The position numbers were made by a program, and so were the translations under genes. Shown one piece after another: positions 1 through 14,136 of a stretch of 64,000 nt of DNA. How positions within the stretch are numbered: position 1 is the first letter of the stretch; each line of letters starts with the position of its first letter. Below the pieces are notes generated by a model that did no database searches, had not been told where the DNA came from, and saw nothing but the letters and a program-made list of their open reading frames with translations. This DNA comes from Apiotrichum sp. Y4204. Its lineage: Eukaryota > Basidiomycota > Tremellomycetes > Trichosporonales > Trichosporonaceae. The DNA is taken from assembly GCA_025531455.1 (NCBI GenBank), contig JAMYHL010000005.1:620001-684000 (forward strand). Reading direction: 5' to 3'.

Positions 1-84
1 ATGGAGCTGGAGGTCACAGATGTTGAGCTCCTGTTCGCGCGCCTGCTCGGAGGAGCGATACCGCCCCGCCCACACCCCGGACAT
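1..84 (-). CDS. 5' end of an unidentified protein-coding gene (partial)
   Basis: On the minus strand an ATG at 84-82 opens 28 codons that run off the window edge. The peptide begins MSGVWAGRYRSSEQAREQE and looks like a genuine charged N-terminus. The base at -3 is G, a favourable start context. It would be transcribed away from NDUFA13, the two starts sharing about 300 bp. I do not recognise the family. The plus strand is also open from base 1 to a TAA at 88-90, so a 3' end of a plus-strand gene is the alternative; composition and start context favour the minus strand. Confidence 0.4.
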   Translation of the reverse strand, partial: MSGVWAGRYRSSEQAREQELNICDLQLH

Positions 85-386
85 TGCTAACGGCAGTCAC
101 CATGTCGAACGGATTCCACGGCTTCAGGCAGTACGTGTCGCGCTAGGCGGATGGAGGTGAACGAGAGGGTTACGGAAGGCGACGGGGGGCATTTCTCGGG
201 TTGGGCGCCGAGCCCGGCCGCCGTCGCCAACCGTCGTTGAGGACGGCCCACCGCGCATGGGCAGTCGGATAGACGTCGCGACCATGTCATCCGGCGTGCA
301 CTCATGCGTCCGAGCTCCCTCCTTCTCTTCACTGTCCTAATACCCCTGGCGATCTGCTCGTGATCGCGGCGCTGACACACAGGGAC

Positions 387-1015
387 ATGCCCCCTCCCGG
401 CGGCTACGAGGCGGTCCGGTACAAGCGCTTCCTCCCGAGCCGCGGCCCCAGCGGCGCCTTCATCTTCGCCGCCTGCTTCACTGTCTGCGGTCTCGGCTTC
501 TACCGCCTCGGCCAGGGCAACAATGAGCGTCGGTGAGTGCAGCGTCGGAAGTGGGGACTCTGGGGTCCAAACTAACATTCCAGTGAGCTCGCGCGCGAGA
601 AGGCCTGGTCGCGCATCTACCTCGTCCCCGCCATTCTTGCCGAGCAGGACCGCGACGCGTTCCGCAGGTCACAGGCGGCCCTTGCGCGCGAGAAGGAGAT
701 CATGAAGGACGTCCCCGGCTGGGAGGTGAGTGGTTTGAGAGAAAGAGCGGGGCGGGCGAGCCAGACGATGAGAGTCAAGTCTCGGTGTGGATGGGGGCCA
801 TGCTTGTCGTTGCTGTGGCTCCGCCTGTGCTTGCTGGTCAATTTGCAGTCTGAGCACGCTCACTCAATTCATCCGAGTTGGAAGGGATACCGCGGCCAGC
901 TTGTCACGTCCTTGCTTGTCCTCGATTCTCTCCCTGACTCCATACTAATCCGCAGGCTGGCGCTTCCGCGTACCACACGAAACGTTATACCCCCAGCAAC
1001 ATTGTCGTTCTCTAA
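387..1015 (+). CDS. NDUFA13: NADH dehydrogenase complex I subunit NDUFA13 (GRIM-19/B16.6)
   Basis: Three exons, 387-532, 584-725 and 956-1015, join in frame to a 115-residue protein. It begins MPPPGGYEAVRYKRFLPSRG, has one hydrophobic segment (about residues 24-43, ending in FYRLGQGN) and then a charged helix with LAREKAWSRIYLVP. That order (short proline-rich head, PSRGPSG, one transmembrane helix, charged matrix part) is the GRIM-19 signature of the accessory membrane-arm subunit of mitochondrial complex I. Introns start GTGAGT and end CCAG or CGCAG; the second is 230 nt. The length is slightly short for the family because the C-terminus ends soon after the helix. Confidence 0.9.
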
Positions 1016-3466
<2,451 letters not shown>

Positions 3467-4900
3467 ATGCGGATGCACCCCCACCGGCGGCGCGCCGAGC
3501 CGCTCGCGGTGCAGCTGCTCGCGGTGCGCGACGCCGCGGGCGAGCCCCTCCCGCTCCCGCCGCTCTTCCCGACCACTACCGCGGCGCAGGAGCGCCTCCA
3601 CGAGCGCATCTACCACCTCGTCGCGCTCGCACTCCGCGCATACATGCAGACATGGTACGGACGCCTGGCGCCGCGCGACGGCCAGCTCCTCCCGACCGTG
3701 AACCGCGACATTGTGGTTCCCCTCCTCTCCCCGCTCCTCACCCCACTCACGACGGACGAGGGCCGCGAACGACTGGCCGACCTCCTCCTTCTCCATGTGC
3801 CCGTCCTCCTCGCCACCCACGTCCGGACGTACTGGGCTGCCCGCGCAGACATCTTCACTCCCCTCCCGGCAGCGTACCACGCGCGCCTGCCGACCCTCGC
3901 CACTACGCAAGTGGGGGAAACCTACGTCCTCAACCCGGCATATACCGCCGCGCTCGTCGACGCGCTCCTCGCGGCTCGCCTCCCGGAGAAGGACTACGAG
4001 TCGAGCGCAGAACGTCTCGTAGTGCGAGAGGTGCTTGCGCGCGCCGTCCTTGGAGGCGTGGCCAAGCGTCTCTCCGCGGCGTGGTTCTATGCCGAGCTTG
4101 GGCTCAAGCTCCTCCCTCAGCGGGATGGGAAGCGCACGCCGGGACGCACGATTCTCGACACGCTGCACGCCACGTACAAGGCTGTCATTTCAGTCGTGAC
4201 ACTGCTCTACGGTCTCAGCACATGGCTCGTAGCCTTCCTTTGCGCGTCATCACCCCCAAAGGCGAAATACACGCGCGTGGCGGACGGCCCGCTCGCGCTC
4301 TTCTCCGCACTCGCAGGCGTGGACGGGCGAAGTGGACTGTCCCCGCCCCCATGGCCGCTCCGGGTGGCATTCGCGTCGCTCGAACTCGCCACCACCCTCC
4401 TCGCACCAGTCACCGACCGTGTCGTTCCCGCCCTCATCACCTCGGCGCTGAATGCCGAAACAGGGTTGCGGGTTACGGCCCTCCTTGAGCGCATCCTCTT
4501 CCCCAACGGATGGCCCGGCCCTCCGCCCGTCGAGCCGAGTCCAGAGGAAGCGGCGGTGCTCGACGCGCGACTGCGCGAGCGGATCGACGAGACACTTCCC
4601 CGTTCTGTCAAATGGGCGATCTCGCCCCTTCCCGGCGAGACGGCCGGCGACGCGCTCGCGGACATCCTCGCCGAACCCGGGTGTAATGCCCATCTTGTCG
4701 GCATGCTCCTTACTGCCATTGTCGGCGCGCTTGTGCCCGAGCTTGTGGCGGAGGATACTCCGGCGTCAGATCAAGGCGAGAAAGCCGATGCGGTTATCGC
4801 CCTCGAGATTAAGGATGCTGTCGAGACCGAGGTCACGGAGCCTGCCGCAGTTGGAGCGGTGGTTCCTGCTGTCGCCGATCCTCTAAGCGACCAGAGTTAA
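3467..4900 (+). CDS. PXA-domain protein (sorting-nexin-type membrane-associated domain)
   Basis: One uninterrupted ORF of 477 residues, unusual among these intron-rich neighbours. Residues about 30-210 match the PXA domain (PX-associated). The family pattern is visible in LLLLHVPVLLATHVRTYW, PLPAAYHARLP and VVREVLARAVLGGVAKRL. PXA domains occur in SNX13-type proteins and in related fungal proteins at endosomal or ER membranes. A hydrophobic stretch near residues 226-255 (VISVVTLLYGLSTWLVAFL) may be a membrane segment. I see no PX or RGS domain, so this is a PXA-only fungal form. The tail is acidic and rich in E, V and A. The exact cellular role is unknown. Confidence 0.8.
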   Translation: MRMHPHRRRAEPLAVQLLAVRDAAGEPLPLPPLFPTTTAAQERLHERIYHLVALALRAYMQTWYGRLAPRDGQLLPTVNRDIVVPLLSPLLTPLTTDEGRERLADLLLLHVPVLLATHVRTYWAARADIFTPLPAAYHARLPTLATTQVGETYVLNPAYTAALVDALLAARLPEKDYESSAERLVVREVLARAVLGGVAKRLSAAWFYAELGLKLLPQRDGKRTPGRTILDTLHATYKAVISVVTLLYGLSTWLVAFLCASSPPKAKYTRVADGPLALFSALAGVDGRSGLSPPPWPLRVAFASLELATTLLAPVTDRVVPALITSALNAETGLRVTALLERILFPNGWPGPPPVEPSPEEAAVLDARLRERIDETLPRSVKWAISPLPGETAGDALADILAEPGCNAHLVGMLLTAIVGALVPELVAEDTPASDQGEKADAVIALEIKDAVETEVTEPAAVGAVVPAVADPLSDQS

Positions 4901-5147
4901 TCGTCACCTGTGACTCTCTGAGTGCCCCGTATTGATCCCCCGCTGGCCCCGCTTGTCTCCGCTTCCCAACTTGTTACGATCGCCCACGAACACTTCCACT
5001 CCTTCCAGGACCATATAATCCTCTCACGACCTTCTCTGTTGTAGTCTCTACATCCGCTCTATGGGTATAATATGCAGTCATGACACATACAAGTGCGCCT
5101 GCGGCACAGTCGACAGCGCGGTGAACGCTGTGCTATTATCGTAGCAT

Positions 5148-6497
5148 TTAGAAGTCCTTCCACTCGTCGTCCTCCCAGTCATCCTTCTTCTTGGCCGGCG
5201 CCTTGGATGCTGTCGGCGGCTTGGCGACCGCGGGAGACGCCGTGTCCGTCGTCGGAGTCTCGGGACCCCACGCATCGAAGAACGCGTCGCCCGACGGGCT
5301 CTGCCCGACCTGCCCGTAGCCCTGGTCGCGTGCCGAGCCCTTTCCGATCCCAAGGCGGCCGATCTGCTCGTTGAGGTCGACGCCGCCGCGTGCGCGCGCC
5401 ACCTCGTTGACCTGGCCCCATCCGTCCGCGGCACGCGCGCCCATCCACCCGGCAGCCCCGCGCGCCTGTGTGCCCGCGTTGTTGAGCGCGCGCTTCATGT
5501 CGTCACTCGCGCCCTGCTCGTACAGCTCCTGTGCGCGGGTCATGCCCGGCTTGACGACGCCCTCGTTGATCTCGCGGCTGGCGGTGGCGACAGCAGACGA
5601 GAACAGGCCCCAGCCCTTGCTCAGCGCGCCGAGCGGGTTGCGCTGGAACTCGTCGAGTGTCGGCGCGGCGTGCGATGAGAGGTGGTACGACGGGTGGCTG
5701 CTTGACGCGTCCGGCTCGGGGGTCGAGCCGAAACCCGTGTACTTGCCGCCCTGCGAGGGCGGGAGGTCCGCGGAGCGCATGGAGTTGGCGTTGCCCAGGC
5801 GCTCAAAGAACGCCTCGTTGCCGTTTCCGCTAGTCTGGCGAGGTGCGGAGCCGCCGGCAAATGGCGAGCCGGTGCGCGAGGGCACGTTGCTGCCCGAGTT
5901 GGAGGAGATGCCGCTGGCACGAGCCTTGCGCGTCGCCTGCGACGACTGCGGGCGGGAGGGGACGCCCCAGTCCGCCGGGGGCGAGGAGGGCGACCACTCC
6001 TTCGGCGGGTCGGCACACGCGGCGGAGAGCTGGGAGTTAGAATATGAAGCTGCCGAATTGATTGTAGCTCCTTCACCCACCTTGTCACGGTACTGTGCGG
6101 CCGCCCACGAGTTGTACTTCTCCGACATGCCCATGCCCTTGGTGTAGCCGCCCTCGGGGCCGTAGCTGTCCATAAAAGTCTTAAACGCCTCATTTCCGCC
6201 GGCCTTCATCTTCTTGAGCTGGTCATCGGACCACTTGTCCATCGTGATCGAGCGCACAAACGAGATGTGCACGCCGAAGCCTGGTGTGAGAAGGATCCAT
6301 CACGCGGGCTTACTTCGGTGGACACCACTGCACTCAAGACAGATAAAGGTGCCGTACGAGACGGACGCCCACTGCGGCGACGGCGCGTTGCAGTCGACGC
6401 ACACTGGTGTCAGCATGGAAGAGGATGTTCACCCACTCCTGTTGGCACCCGTGCCCATGAGCGCGAGCAGCTCCTTTTTCTGATAGTTTTCGGCCAT
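5148..6497 (-). CDS. GCS1: ArfGAP1/Gcs1-type Arf GTPase-activating protein
   Basis: Exons 6437-6497, 6314-6403 and 5148-6280 encode 427 residues. The ArfGAP zinc finger is near the N-terminus: C22-x2-C25 (CVDC) and C42-x2-C45 (CLEC), followed by VHR with the arginine finger R50 and then [11 protein letters not shown]. The rest is low-complexity with amphipathic ALPS-like stretches, as in ArfGAP1 and yeast Gcs1, and the protein ends in an acidic tryptophan tail, [11 protein letters not shown]. It should stimulate GTP hydrolysis on Arf1 at the Golgi. Both introns are only 33 nt; the first donor (GTGGGT) could be placed slightly differently, but an intron is required because the reading otherwise stops. 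It converges on the PXA gene. Confidence 0.93.
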
Positions 6498-7198
6498 GAT
6501 ATGTGGGATGCGTGCCGGTGTTGAGAGTGGGGAAGAGGGATCAAGAATCGAGAAGGAACGGGACGATTGCGCTCTTGAATAGGACTAGAAGGTAGAAAAA
6601 AAAAGAAAAGGTTGGATGGATGCGTGGAGGTGTGCAATGTGGTCTGAAATGGTCGGGACTTCGGGAGACTCTGGGCGCGGGCAAGCGGGAATCGTCGTGT
6701 CCCTGGCCCTGGCAGTCGTGCAGAGTGCCGCAGAGTGCAGACTGGGCGCTGATGCAACAGCTTGTGTCATACCCCCTTCTCATCGCACTTCCCTTCCACA
6801 GCATTGTGATGCATTGTGACGACTTGTTCTTCCAACGGCACACGCTGTGCAGATGTGCACATCCTCTCAGATCACGGAACGCATGCGAGGTTGGATACGA
6901 CTCTCTTGCGACCTGACGTTGTGTAGCGTCCCTTTCCGCCGCCCAGCACCCAGTCGTGGTCTCTGCCAAAGGATCCGCCGATCGTTGGTGAATCCGATGT
7001 TTTTCCGTGCTTCCATTCCTGACTTGCGGCTTGGCACAGCTTACAGCTTGGAACCTGGTACACAACAACACAGTCACCTCGCGCCGCATTCTCGCTCTCG
7101 CTGCATCTCCCTATCGCCGTCCACGGCCACAATAATCACAATATCACACTGAAACGCTGCAAGTTAGCCACCACGGCCCACTCCCCAGCTGGCCGAGA
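6498..7198. promoter_or_regulatory. Divergent promoter region, ArfGAP / Zn2Cys6 factor
   Basis: These 700 bp separate the starts of the ArfGAP gene (minus) and the transcription-factor gene (plus). There is a purine run at 6595-6612. No ORF reads as a gene here; the region must carry both promoters, but I cannot name specific elements. Confidence 0.5.
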
Positions 7199-10026
7199 AT
7201 GCCAAAAGACGCCTCACGCCCGAGCGGACCACAGTCCAACCTCGGAGCTGGCCCTAGCACCAGCACAGCCGCCGGACCCAGCACAGAAAGCACTCACGCA
7301 GCCCCGCTCAAGCGCGGCGACGCCTGCCTGTACTGCCGCCGCCGGCGGATCAAGTGCAATGCCGCCAAGCCCGCGTGCCAGAACTGCACCAAGCTCGCGC
7401 GCGAGTGCGTGTACGACACGGGCAAACCCGTCAGCCGCGTCAGGCAACTCGAGGACCGCGTCGCCGAGCTCGAGGGGCATCTCCGCGCCAGTGGGGGGTC
7501 GGTGCCGACTCCAGCGGCTAGAACCGGGACACAGGCGCCCTTCCAGACACCAATGACTCATGTTACCTCTGCAGGATTCCCGGACCGTATAGGCACTGAG
7601 ACGATGGCCGAGCCAGTGGGCGGACTCGCAGACGCGGGCATTGCCTGGGACACGCTTGATCCGTCGCTTGTTACGCTCATGAACCAGCTGTCCGAGACAT
7701 CTACTTCTGGGCTGGGGAGTCTCGCGGTACCCCAAATGTCCCATCAACACCAGCAGGCGCTGCACCAGCATGTCGCCGATATTCCGCCCATTGTCGACAT
7801 GGTGGTCCAGCGCGTACCCCTTCCCGGTCCGGCACCAGTCGCGGGGCAGGGCACGCCGAGCGATGTGGACGGGTTTACGCCGATTGCGAGCCGTGCGCCG
7901 GCGTCCCTCCGCCCGCCGATGGAAGCCAAGGTACCAGAAACTGCCTTCCTTCGTGATGATGCCCATGGCCGTCCTGCGCTTTTTGATTCAACCTTCTCTT
8001 CATACACCTTCTCGGCAGACTCTGACCCACACGCCGCTTCACAACCATCACAATCCTCACAGACGCCGTTCCGCCCACAGCTCACATTCAATATTCCCGT
8101 TGGGGGGTGGTGGGATCCCAACGACATCCCCGCCGCTGCCCGCGATCAGCTGTCAGTCGAATGAGCCTCTGAAGCTCTGAATGGCCTGAACTAACCTCCA
8201 GTCTGCACTCATTCTTCTCGGGTCAAAAGATCTTCAAGATCTTCCATGTCCCCCGATTTATGGCGAGGTGAGTGAGCTGTTCCATTGCCCCGGCGAAGCA
8301 GCTCGGAGCTAACAACAGCCTCACTCTTCCTCCCTCGAAGCGCCCTCACCCATGCCTCTTGAACGCCATCTACCTAATGTCAGCATTCAAGTCACCCAAT
8401 CCGGCTCTCAAGTCGCTGGAGTCCCATTTCCTCAATATCGCAATTACGCGGCTTAACGAAAGCGTGTCGGCGCTGGACCGGCTCTTTGACGCCGTGCGGG
8501 CCGCGACCATTCTCGCAGTGTACCGTTTCCAGAAGACGCAGTACCAGGCAGGAGTGCTCATGACCGCACAGGCATCGCAGCTTGCCTACACTCTTGGTCT
8601 CCACCAGATTCGCAGTTCGGTTTGGCGTCCACCATCCGAATCGGAGGAGGGAGGCGGCCCATCCACCATGCGTAACCGGACCTGGATGTGTTCGCCAGCA
8701 AAGGATGCTATTGAGCATGGAGAGCGGATCAACGCTTTGTGAGCTAAGACAACTGCTCTGTTTGCAACCAAGCTGACCGCAGTTGGGCGCTGTACGCCGT
8801 GGACCGGACGTCCGCTCTCGCCTCCCAGTGGCCGGCCATAATCTCCGAGGACGAGATCATCACACCATATCCGCGCAACATGTACGAGTACGAGATGGGT
8901 CTCGTCTCGCCGCAGGACGATTACACGCTGAGCTCAATGTGGGATAACACCCGCCCGCCACAAATTCTCCCACCCCACACCCTCCACTCTCACCACATAC
9001 TCTTCCTCCGGACGCTGAGCTTGTTGGAGCGCGCAAGCAAGCTGATGTACCTTCCGGACGAGGTCGGGGTTGACCTGCCCGTCACCCCGAACGATTTCGA
9101 ACACGCCTACACCTCTGTCTTCTTCGATATCGACCGGTTCATTGAGGAGAGCAACAAACTCATGTCCAAGAATCTCCCAGCGCCGACGAGTGACGCCTTT
9201 GCGAACTCTCGAACAGCACGCATTCGAACGCCAAAGGCCTACGAGAAGGTCCACCATGGCCTCATGAGTATTGAGGCCGATCTCCCGCCAACCCGACGCA
9301 CCAAATGGGGCGAACCTCCAGACGCCACGCCCGGCTGGTGGGAGTTTGAGCTCTGGTCCACAGAGGTTGCGGGACTGGTGAGCTGCCTCATTTGGGTACA
9401 AGCTAATCTTTCCAGATGTTCATGCTCGGCATCGCGTGGATGTTCCTCTTTGACGTGTATGCCCCGTATGCGGACAATACAAAGGCGGTCAATGTTGCAC
9501 GGCGCCTCGTTCGCGGCGTACGCGCAAAGCCTGCATCAGAGTATAAAGACTCGGATGAGAACCTGATTGTGACTGTCTGGTGGGTGTGCATTTCGTAAGA
9601 TGACGACCCACTCACTCCAGCCTGTCATTCATATCCATGATCCTCGTGAGGGAATTGCGCCGCCTACACGGTATCGGACAACATGCGGAGGCGGCGGCGA
9701 TCCAGAGCGACCTGAACGCGGTGGTCGAAGCCTTGAAGATGATGGGTCTTCCTAATTTCAGTCGCGGAGAGACGGATAGTGGCTCGGGGAGCGAGCCAAG
9801 CGGTCCTAGCCGCACTTCGCCACCTAGCCAGCCGAGCGGAGAAAGTGCTGGCCCATCGGGACCGTTTGACTCGAACACGACGTCCGCGGGCACCTCTGAC
9901 CCGACCTCGCGTGCATCTGTGCCTCCCACGACCACGTTCGAGTTCCGAATGGCCGAGGAACTGTTCGTGCCTGCTGACCTGCTGCCGATTTTCGAGACGG
10001 AGAACCACGACAGTGACAGAATATAG
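7199..10026 (+). CDS. Zn2Cys6 fungal-specific transcription factor
   Basis: Six exons (7199-8151, 8202-8267, 8319-8738, 8783-9377, 9416-9579, 9621-10026) give 867 residues. The DNA-binding binuclear zinc cluster is C43-x2-C46-x6-C53-x6-C60-x2-C63-x6-C70, followed by a short coiled coil (VRQLEDRVAELEGHLRASG) typical of dimerising Gal4-type regulators. The middle region has the fungal-specific transcription factor domain: HSFFSGQKIFKIFHVPRF, LAVYRFQKTQYQAGVLMTAQ and WALYAVDRTSALASQWP. The C-terminus is serine/proline-rich. Target genes are unknown. Its position beside catalase, GMC oxidase, DyP and P450-like genes makes local regulation possible, but that is inference only. Confidence 0.93.
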
Positions 10027-10205
10027 GTCAAACGTAGGTGTAGGTAGTTCATGGGACGCCAGATCTAGTGCCATGCTATGATCCGACAGTTGGCCGGACT
10101 CAAGATGGTGAGATTCACACTCGACACATTAATGACTACACATTCATCTCGTGGAGACTCGACCACAAGGAGCCAGGTCTGACCCAACTCACTCAAAATT
10201 CTACA

Positions 10206-10402
10206 TACAGTAGTCACCAAAGGTCTCTACGCGATTGTCCTGCCGGCGCCCCTTACAGCTCTCTAAGCAGAGTGTCACTTGGAGCTGTTCTCCTCACAAG
10301 AGGAGCCTCTAAACAACTGTAACCAAGTGGTACATGGATGTGGGAAAACATCCTCACTGCAGAACGTTCTCAATCGTGTGACGACTTTTGGTGACTGCCG
10401 TA
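10206..10402 (+). mobile_element. MITE, copy 1 (TA-ended terminal inverted repeats)
   Basis: A 197 bp element bounded by TACAGTAGTCACCAAA on the left and the near-perfect inverse TTTGGTGACTGCCGTA on the right. A second copy, in opposite orientation, is at 43472-43685 and is about 85% identical by eye across the whole length. Internal sequence has no transposase coding potential. TIRs beginning TA-CAGT suit a Tc1/mariner-type element that inserts at TA, which is inference. It lies between the 3' ends of the transcription factor and catalase genes. Confidence 0.8.
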
Positions 10403-10539
10403 GGTGTGCTGCATGTGGCCAGGAACACTTGAATATCTCAATCCTCACCCGGGGAATGGTGCCTCTAAAAGTAGACATTAGGGACATATCGTCTGCATTC
10501 ACTTTTACATCACTACCGACTATCGATAACCATGCTCCT

Positions 10540-12252
10540 CTACTTCTTCGGGTGCAACAGGGCCTTGGCAATGGACTGGCCGAGGTCGGGGTCAACCCGG
10601 ATGAACATGTCTGTAGAATCAGTACCCGCCACCTGAGGGGCTCCCGAGAGCAAAACTCACGAACTGCGGCCTCCTGGAGCTGAGGCAGGACGCCATCGCC
10701 GAGCGAGTCGACCACGTTGGCAATAAAGTCGGCCTCCTCGTTCTTGTCCTTGAGGACACGCCACATCATGCGGGCCTGCTGGAAGTCGGCCTCGGTGACA
10801 TCTGCGCGGTACCCTGCGACGATGCCGGTGAGCTCCTCGTCCCAGTGGCCCGTGCTGTATCCGCGGGTGCCGAGCTTGCCCTTGAAGTTGATGGGCTTGA
10901 GCTGCGACCTGACGTAGTTCGGGTCGTTGCCGTAGTTTGATCCACACCGCATGGCACCGTCACGCTCGTACGGGCTGTACACTGGGACCACGGGCTTGTT
11001 GCACGGCAGCTGCTGGTAGTTTACGCCGACACGGTAACGCGCCGCGTCGGGGTACGCGAACATGCGTGCCTGGAGCATGGGGTCGAGCGAGGGCGCGATA
11101 CCGTTAACCATTGTCGAGGGCGAGAACGCGGCCATCTCAATGTCGGAGAAGTAGTTCTCGGGCTGCGTGTGAGTCTCCAACCCTGGAACAATTCATTTGC
11201 TCACGTTCTTGTTCAGAGTAAGACGCGCCATCTCCTGCAGAGGGTAGTCCTTGTGGGGCCAGACCTTGGTCATGTCGAAAATGTTCCACTCGTACTTCTT
11301 GGCATCCTCGGGCGGCATGACCTGGGCGTACATGATCCACTGAGGGTAGTCGCCGGCGGCAATGTGGTTCCACATGTCCTTGGTGTGGTACTTGGGCTCC
11401 GTACCCGCCAGGTGCTTGGCCTCGGCGAGCTTCATGCCCTTGGCGCCCAGGGTGGTCTTGAACTGGATCTTGACGTACGAGAACGAGCCGTCGTCACGCG
11501 TAAACTTGTAGGTGTGTCCACTGTAGCCGTTGAGCTCACGGACCGAGTTGGGGATACCACGGTTCGAGAAGAGCATCATGAGCGCGTGGATTCCCTCCTG
11601 GTTGGCAGTGTGGAAGCTAACGTCAGTGACAGATAGGCATAGAGGACACTCACTCCCAGAACATGTTGTTGTCGGTGCAGTTCTTGGCGGGGCTCAGCTT
11701 GTGCGAGCGGTTCATCGACGGGAACTTGATCGGGTCACGGATGAAGAACGTGGGCTACAGGGTGAGTACTCTGGTGCTGTGCAACTACCCACAATGCTGT
11801 TGAAGACAAAGTCCTGGTTTCCCTCCTCGGTGAAGATCTTCATGGCCCATCCACGGACGTCGCGGACCGTCTCGGCGCTGCCGCGCTCGGGGCCCGTGAT
11901 GCTGAGACGCCAGAGAACCTTGGACTTCTTGCCCACGCCATTGAGGAACTTGGCGTTCGTAAGGTGCGAGTTGTCCTTGGTGACCTCGAGCTCTCCCCAT
12001 GCTCCGACGGCCCCAGAGTGCACGGTGCGTTCGGGGATGCGCTCGCGGTTAAAGTGAGCCAGCGTCTCGATCAGCTGCGTGTCCTGCAGCAGCATCAGGC
12101 CCTTGATCGGCGTGTCGTCGCCGAAGCGCTGCGCGGTGGAGGCATCGCCCATAGGGCAACCTGCTGTTAGCGCCCATCGTGTGGTATGCGGAGGTGAAAC
12201 ATCCGGCGGTAGACTCACCTTCCTGAAGGGTGTAGGTCGGGGCGCCGGACAT
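10540..12252 (-). CDS. Monofunctional heme catalase (small subunit)
   Basis: Six exons (12219-12252, 11793-12160, 11654-11754, 11205-11616, 10661-11162, 10540-10610) give 495 residues, the length of small-subunit catalases. The active-site histidine is H59 in RERIPERTVHSGAVGAWGE. The distal asparagine is in DFVFNSIPTFFIRDPIKFP. The proximal heme tyrosine is in ARMFAYPDAARYRVG. It breaks down hydrogen peroxide. The C-terminus ends LLHPKK, without an SKL-type peroxisomal signal, so a cytosolic enzyme is likely. The substituted flanks of the active site (TVHSGAVGAW rather than VVHAKGAGAF) make it a diverged catalase. Introns are 37-58 nt. A TATTTAA element sits about 95 bp upstream. Confidence 0.95.
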
Positions 12253-12346
12253 TGTTGTTCTGTCTGTTGTTGTTTCGTGCTTCGCTTTCAATCCACTTTA
12301 GACTGTCAGTGGGCTGTCAGCTGCGACACGCAGCCGCGCTTCGCGG

Positions 12347-12353
12347 TTTAAAT
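12347..12353 (-). promoter_or_regulatory. Probable TATA element of the catalase gene
   Basis: The minus strand reads TATTTAA just after an AT-rich step in otherwise GC-rich DNA, 95-100 bp upstream of the catalase ATG. Confidence 0.4.
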
Positions 12354-12359
12354 AGTTCT

Positions 12360-14080
12360 CCACAGTTGCTTACTGCTGAGCTGCTGAGAACTCCCTGCAT
12401 CCCTATTGGCACGATGCCATGGGACATTTGCTGGCCTCGTTCGATGCTCCACGCAAACACTCATGTTCCTTGAACGCAAAGAGCATGTCCTCTCTCTGTC
12501 CTTGGGTGTTTCCAGTGGCTTGCTCCACTTGATTGCTGGGAAACGACGCATGACGCAACGTACGCGGCAAGGATCTTAGCCCAGCTTGACGACTCCCCCA
12601 CCTGGCAACTGTCGCAGCACCCCAAGGTAGCAAGCACTAGCGTCGGACTCTAACAGGTAAGGGCCAGAATCGGGCGGACGTGAGCGTCGTGCATGGTGCA
12701 TGTGCATGTGCATGGTGATGACGTTCTCGGCCCGAACTGTACTGTACACTTTCCGATATCAGACCGGAAGCAAGCCCGGCAGGGACTGCACGCCCGGATC
12801 GGGAGCTTGTTTTTGTGTTCTCACGCACGACCGGCCTCCACATTTGTTGCGGCCGACAACTGACAGAACGTACAGAAGCAGATGGTAACTCCAACTAACC
12901 ACACAACCCCCAAGAGACAGGTCTCTGTCTGCGAGCGGACGGCCCCATGACGACATCAGCAGCCCGTAACGGGATTAACGTTAGCCAGGCTGAACTTGGG
13001 TTGTGGCGAGCAGGGCGAAAGGCGACGTGTGCTCGCTACGAGACGTGCCTGTGACATTTGACCCAATCAACAGGTTGCCCATTGTACCAACCACCAGCTA
13101 GGTGTGTGCTATTTACAAGTGCCATCTGTGCATCCCGCGGCATGCTCGCAGATACATGCACTCGGTAGTAGCCGGCACTAGCTGCGGCCCTACAGTTCCA
13201 CGTTGGAACATTCAGGTGGAGTGAATTTAAGGTGCGGCTGAAAAGAACGGAGAGTCTCAAGACCCAGGCCCAGGCAGGGTGGTGTCAGGGTGAACGTTTG
13301 TGGCACTTTGTGGACTGATCGTTTCGGGCTGTGTGGCAGCAGAACGTGCTACCTGCCACACTCCCAACTTCGCTCCTTCTGCAGTTGTCGTCGCCTACTT
13401 GTATCAAATCGACAGACACCTCAGTGCCATCGGTGCACTCGTATTCACCGCCAGGGTAAGGATACGAAGTATATTATCGCTGTCGGAGAACCGGCGTCAT
13501 GGGTGTGCCAAAAATGGGATCGGAGACGTCGTTCCAGGCTCCAATCGGGCGTTCTGGAATGATGGATACAGTGATTAATGATGTCTTCGCCGTCCCGTAG
13601 CTACTGATTAGCATTCTGATCGCGCTTCTTTGGTACTGATCACCATTGGGCCCCGAGGTGAGTCACGTCACGGTCGCGGTTGGATACTATTGTGGCACTT
13701 GTCCCCATGGCCAGTACCAATTCCGGAAGGGCAGAACATCTAGGTCGAAAGTCGTGGGGATGCGCGGTGTCTCTGTCTCCCATCTCCCTTCCTCTGGCAC
13801 ATTGCCAGAATATCTCGACGGGTGTCATCGGGCCCGCAAAGGACTGTGCACACGTCAGACTTTTGGCAATGGTTTGCCCGCGTCCCCGGACAACAGGAAA
13901 GTCGACGACACCTCTCTGAGTTGAGCTGCTCGAGTGCTTCCAGAAGGAACGATTGTTGTCAGGTGTACGGTGACTCCTCTGCTCGGTGTGGATCGAGAGG
14001 TGGTCTTGACGTCCAGCGCGACACTCGCATCCTCAACCCCTCGATCCCGGAACTTGCCTCGCAGCCGGGCTCCAACTAGG
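12360..14080. other. Long divergent intergenic region, catalase / GMC oxidoreductase
   Basis: About 1.9 kb separates the divergent catalase and GMC starts. It contains a GTGCATG-rich stretch near 12690-12720 and no credible ORF. Its length suggests a complex regulatory region for two peroxide-related genes. A TATTTAA at about 14081 lies 50 bp before the GMC start codon. Confidence 0.45.
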
Positions 14081-14136
14081 TATTTAACTGACGCTCCCCT
14101 CTCCCGTCTTGTATTCTCCACCCACAACCGATCACA

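Noticed and set aside
11183..11204. A 22 nt intron in catalase ending at TTCCAG
   Set aside because: Too short and out of frame; using the next acceptor (CACACGCAG) gives a 42 nt intron and restores the conserved NKNPENYF.
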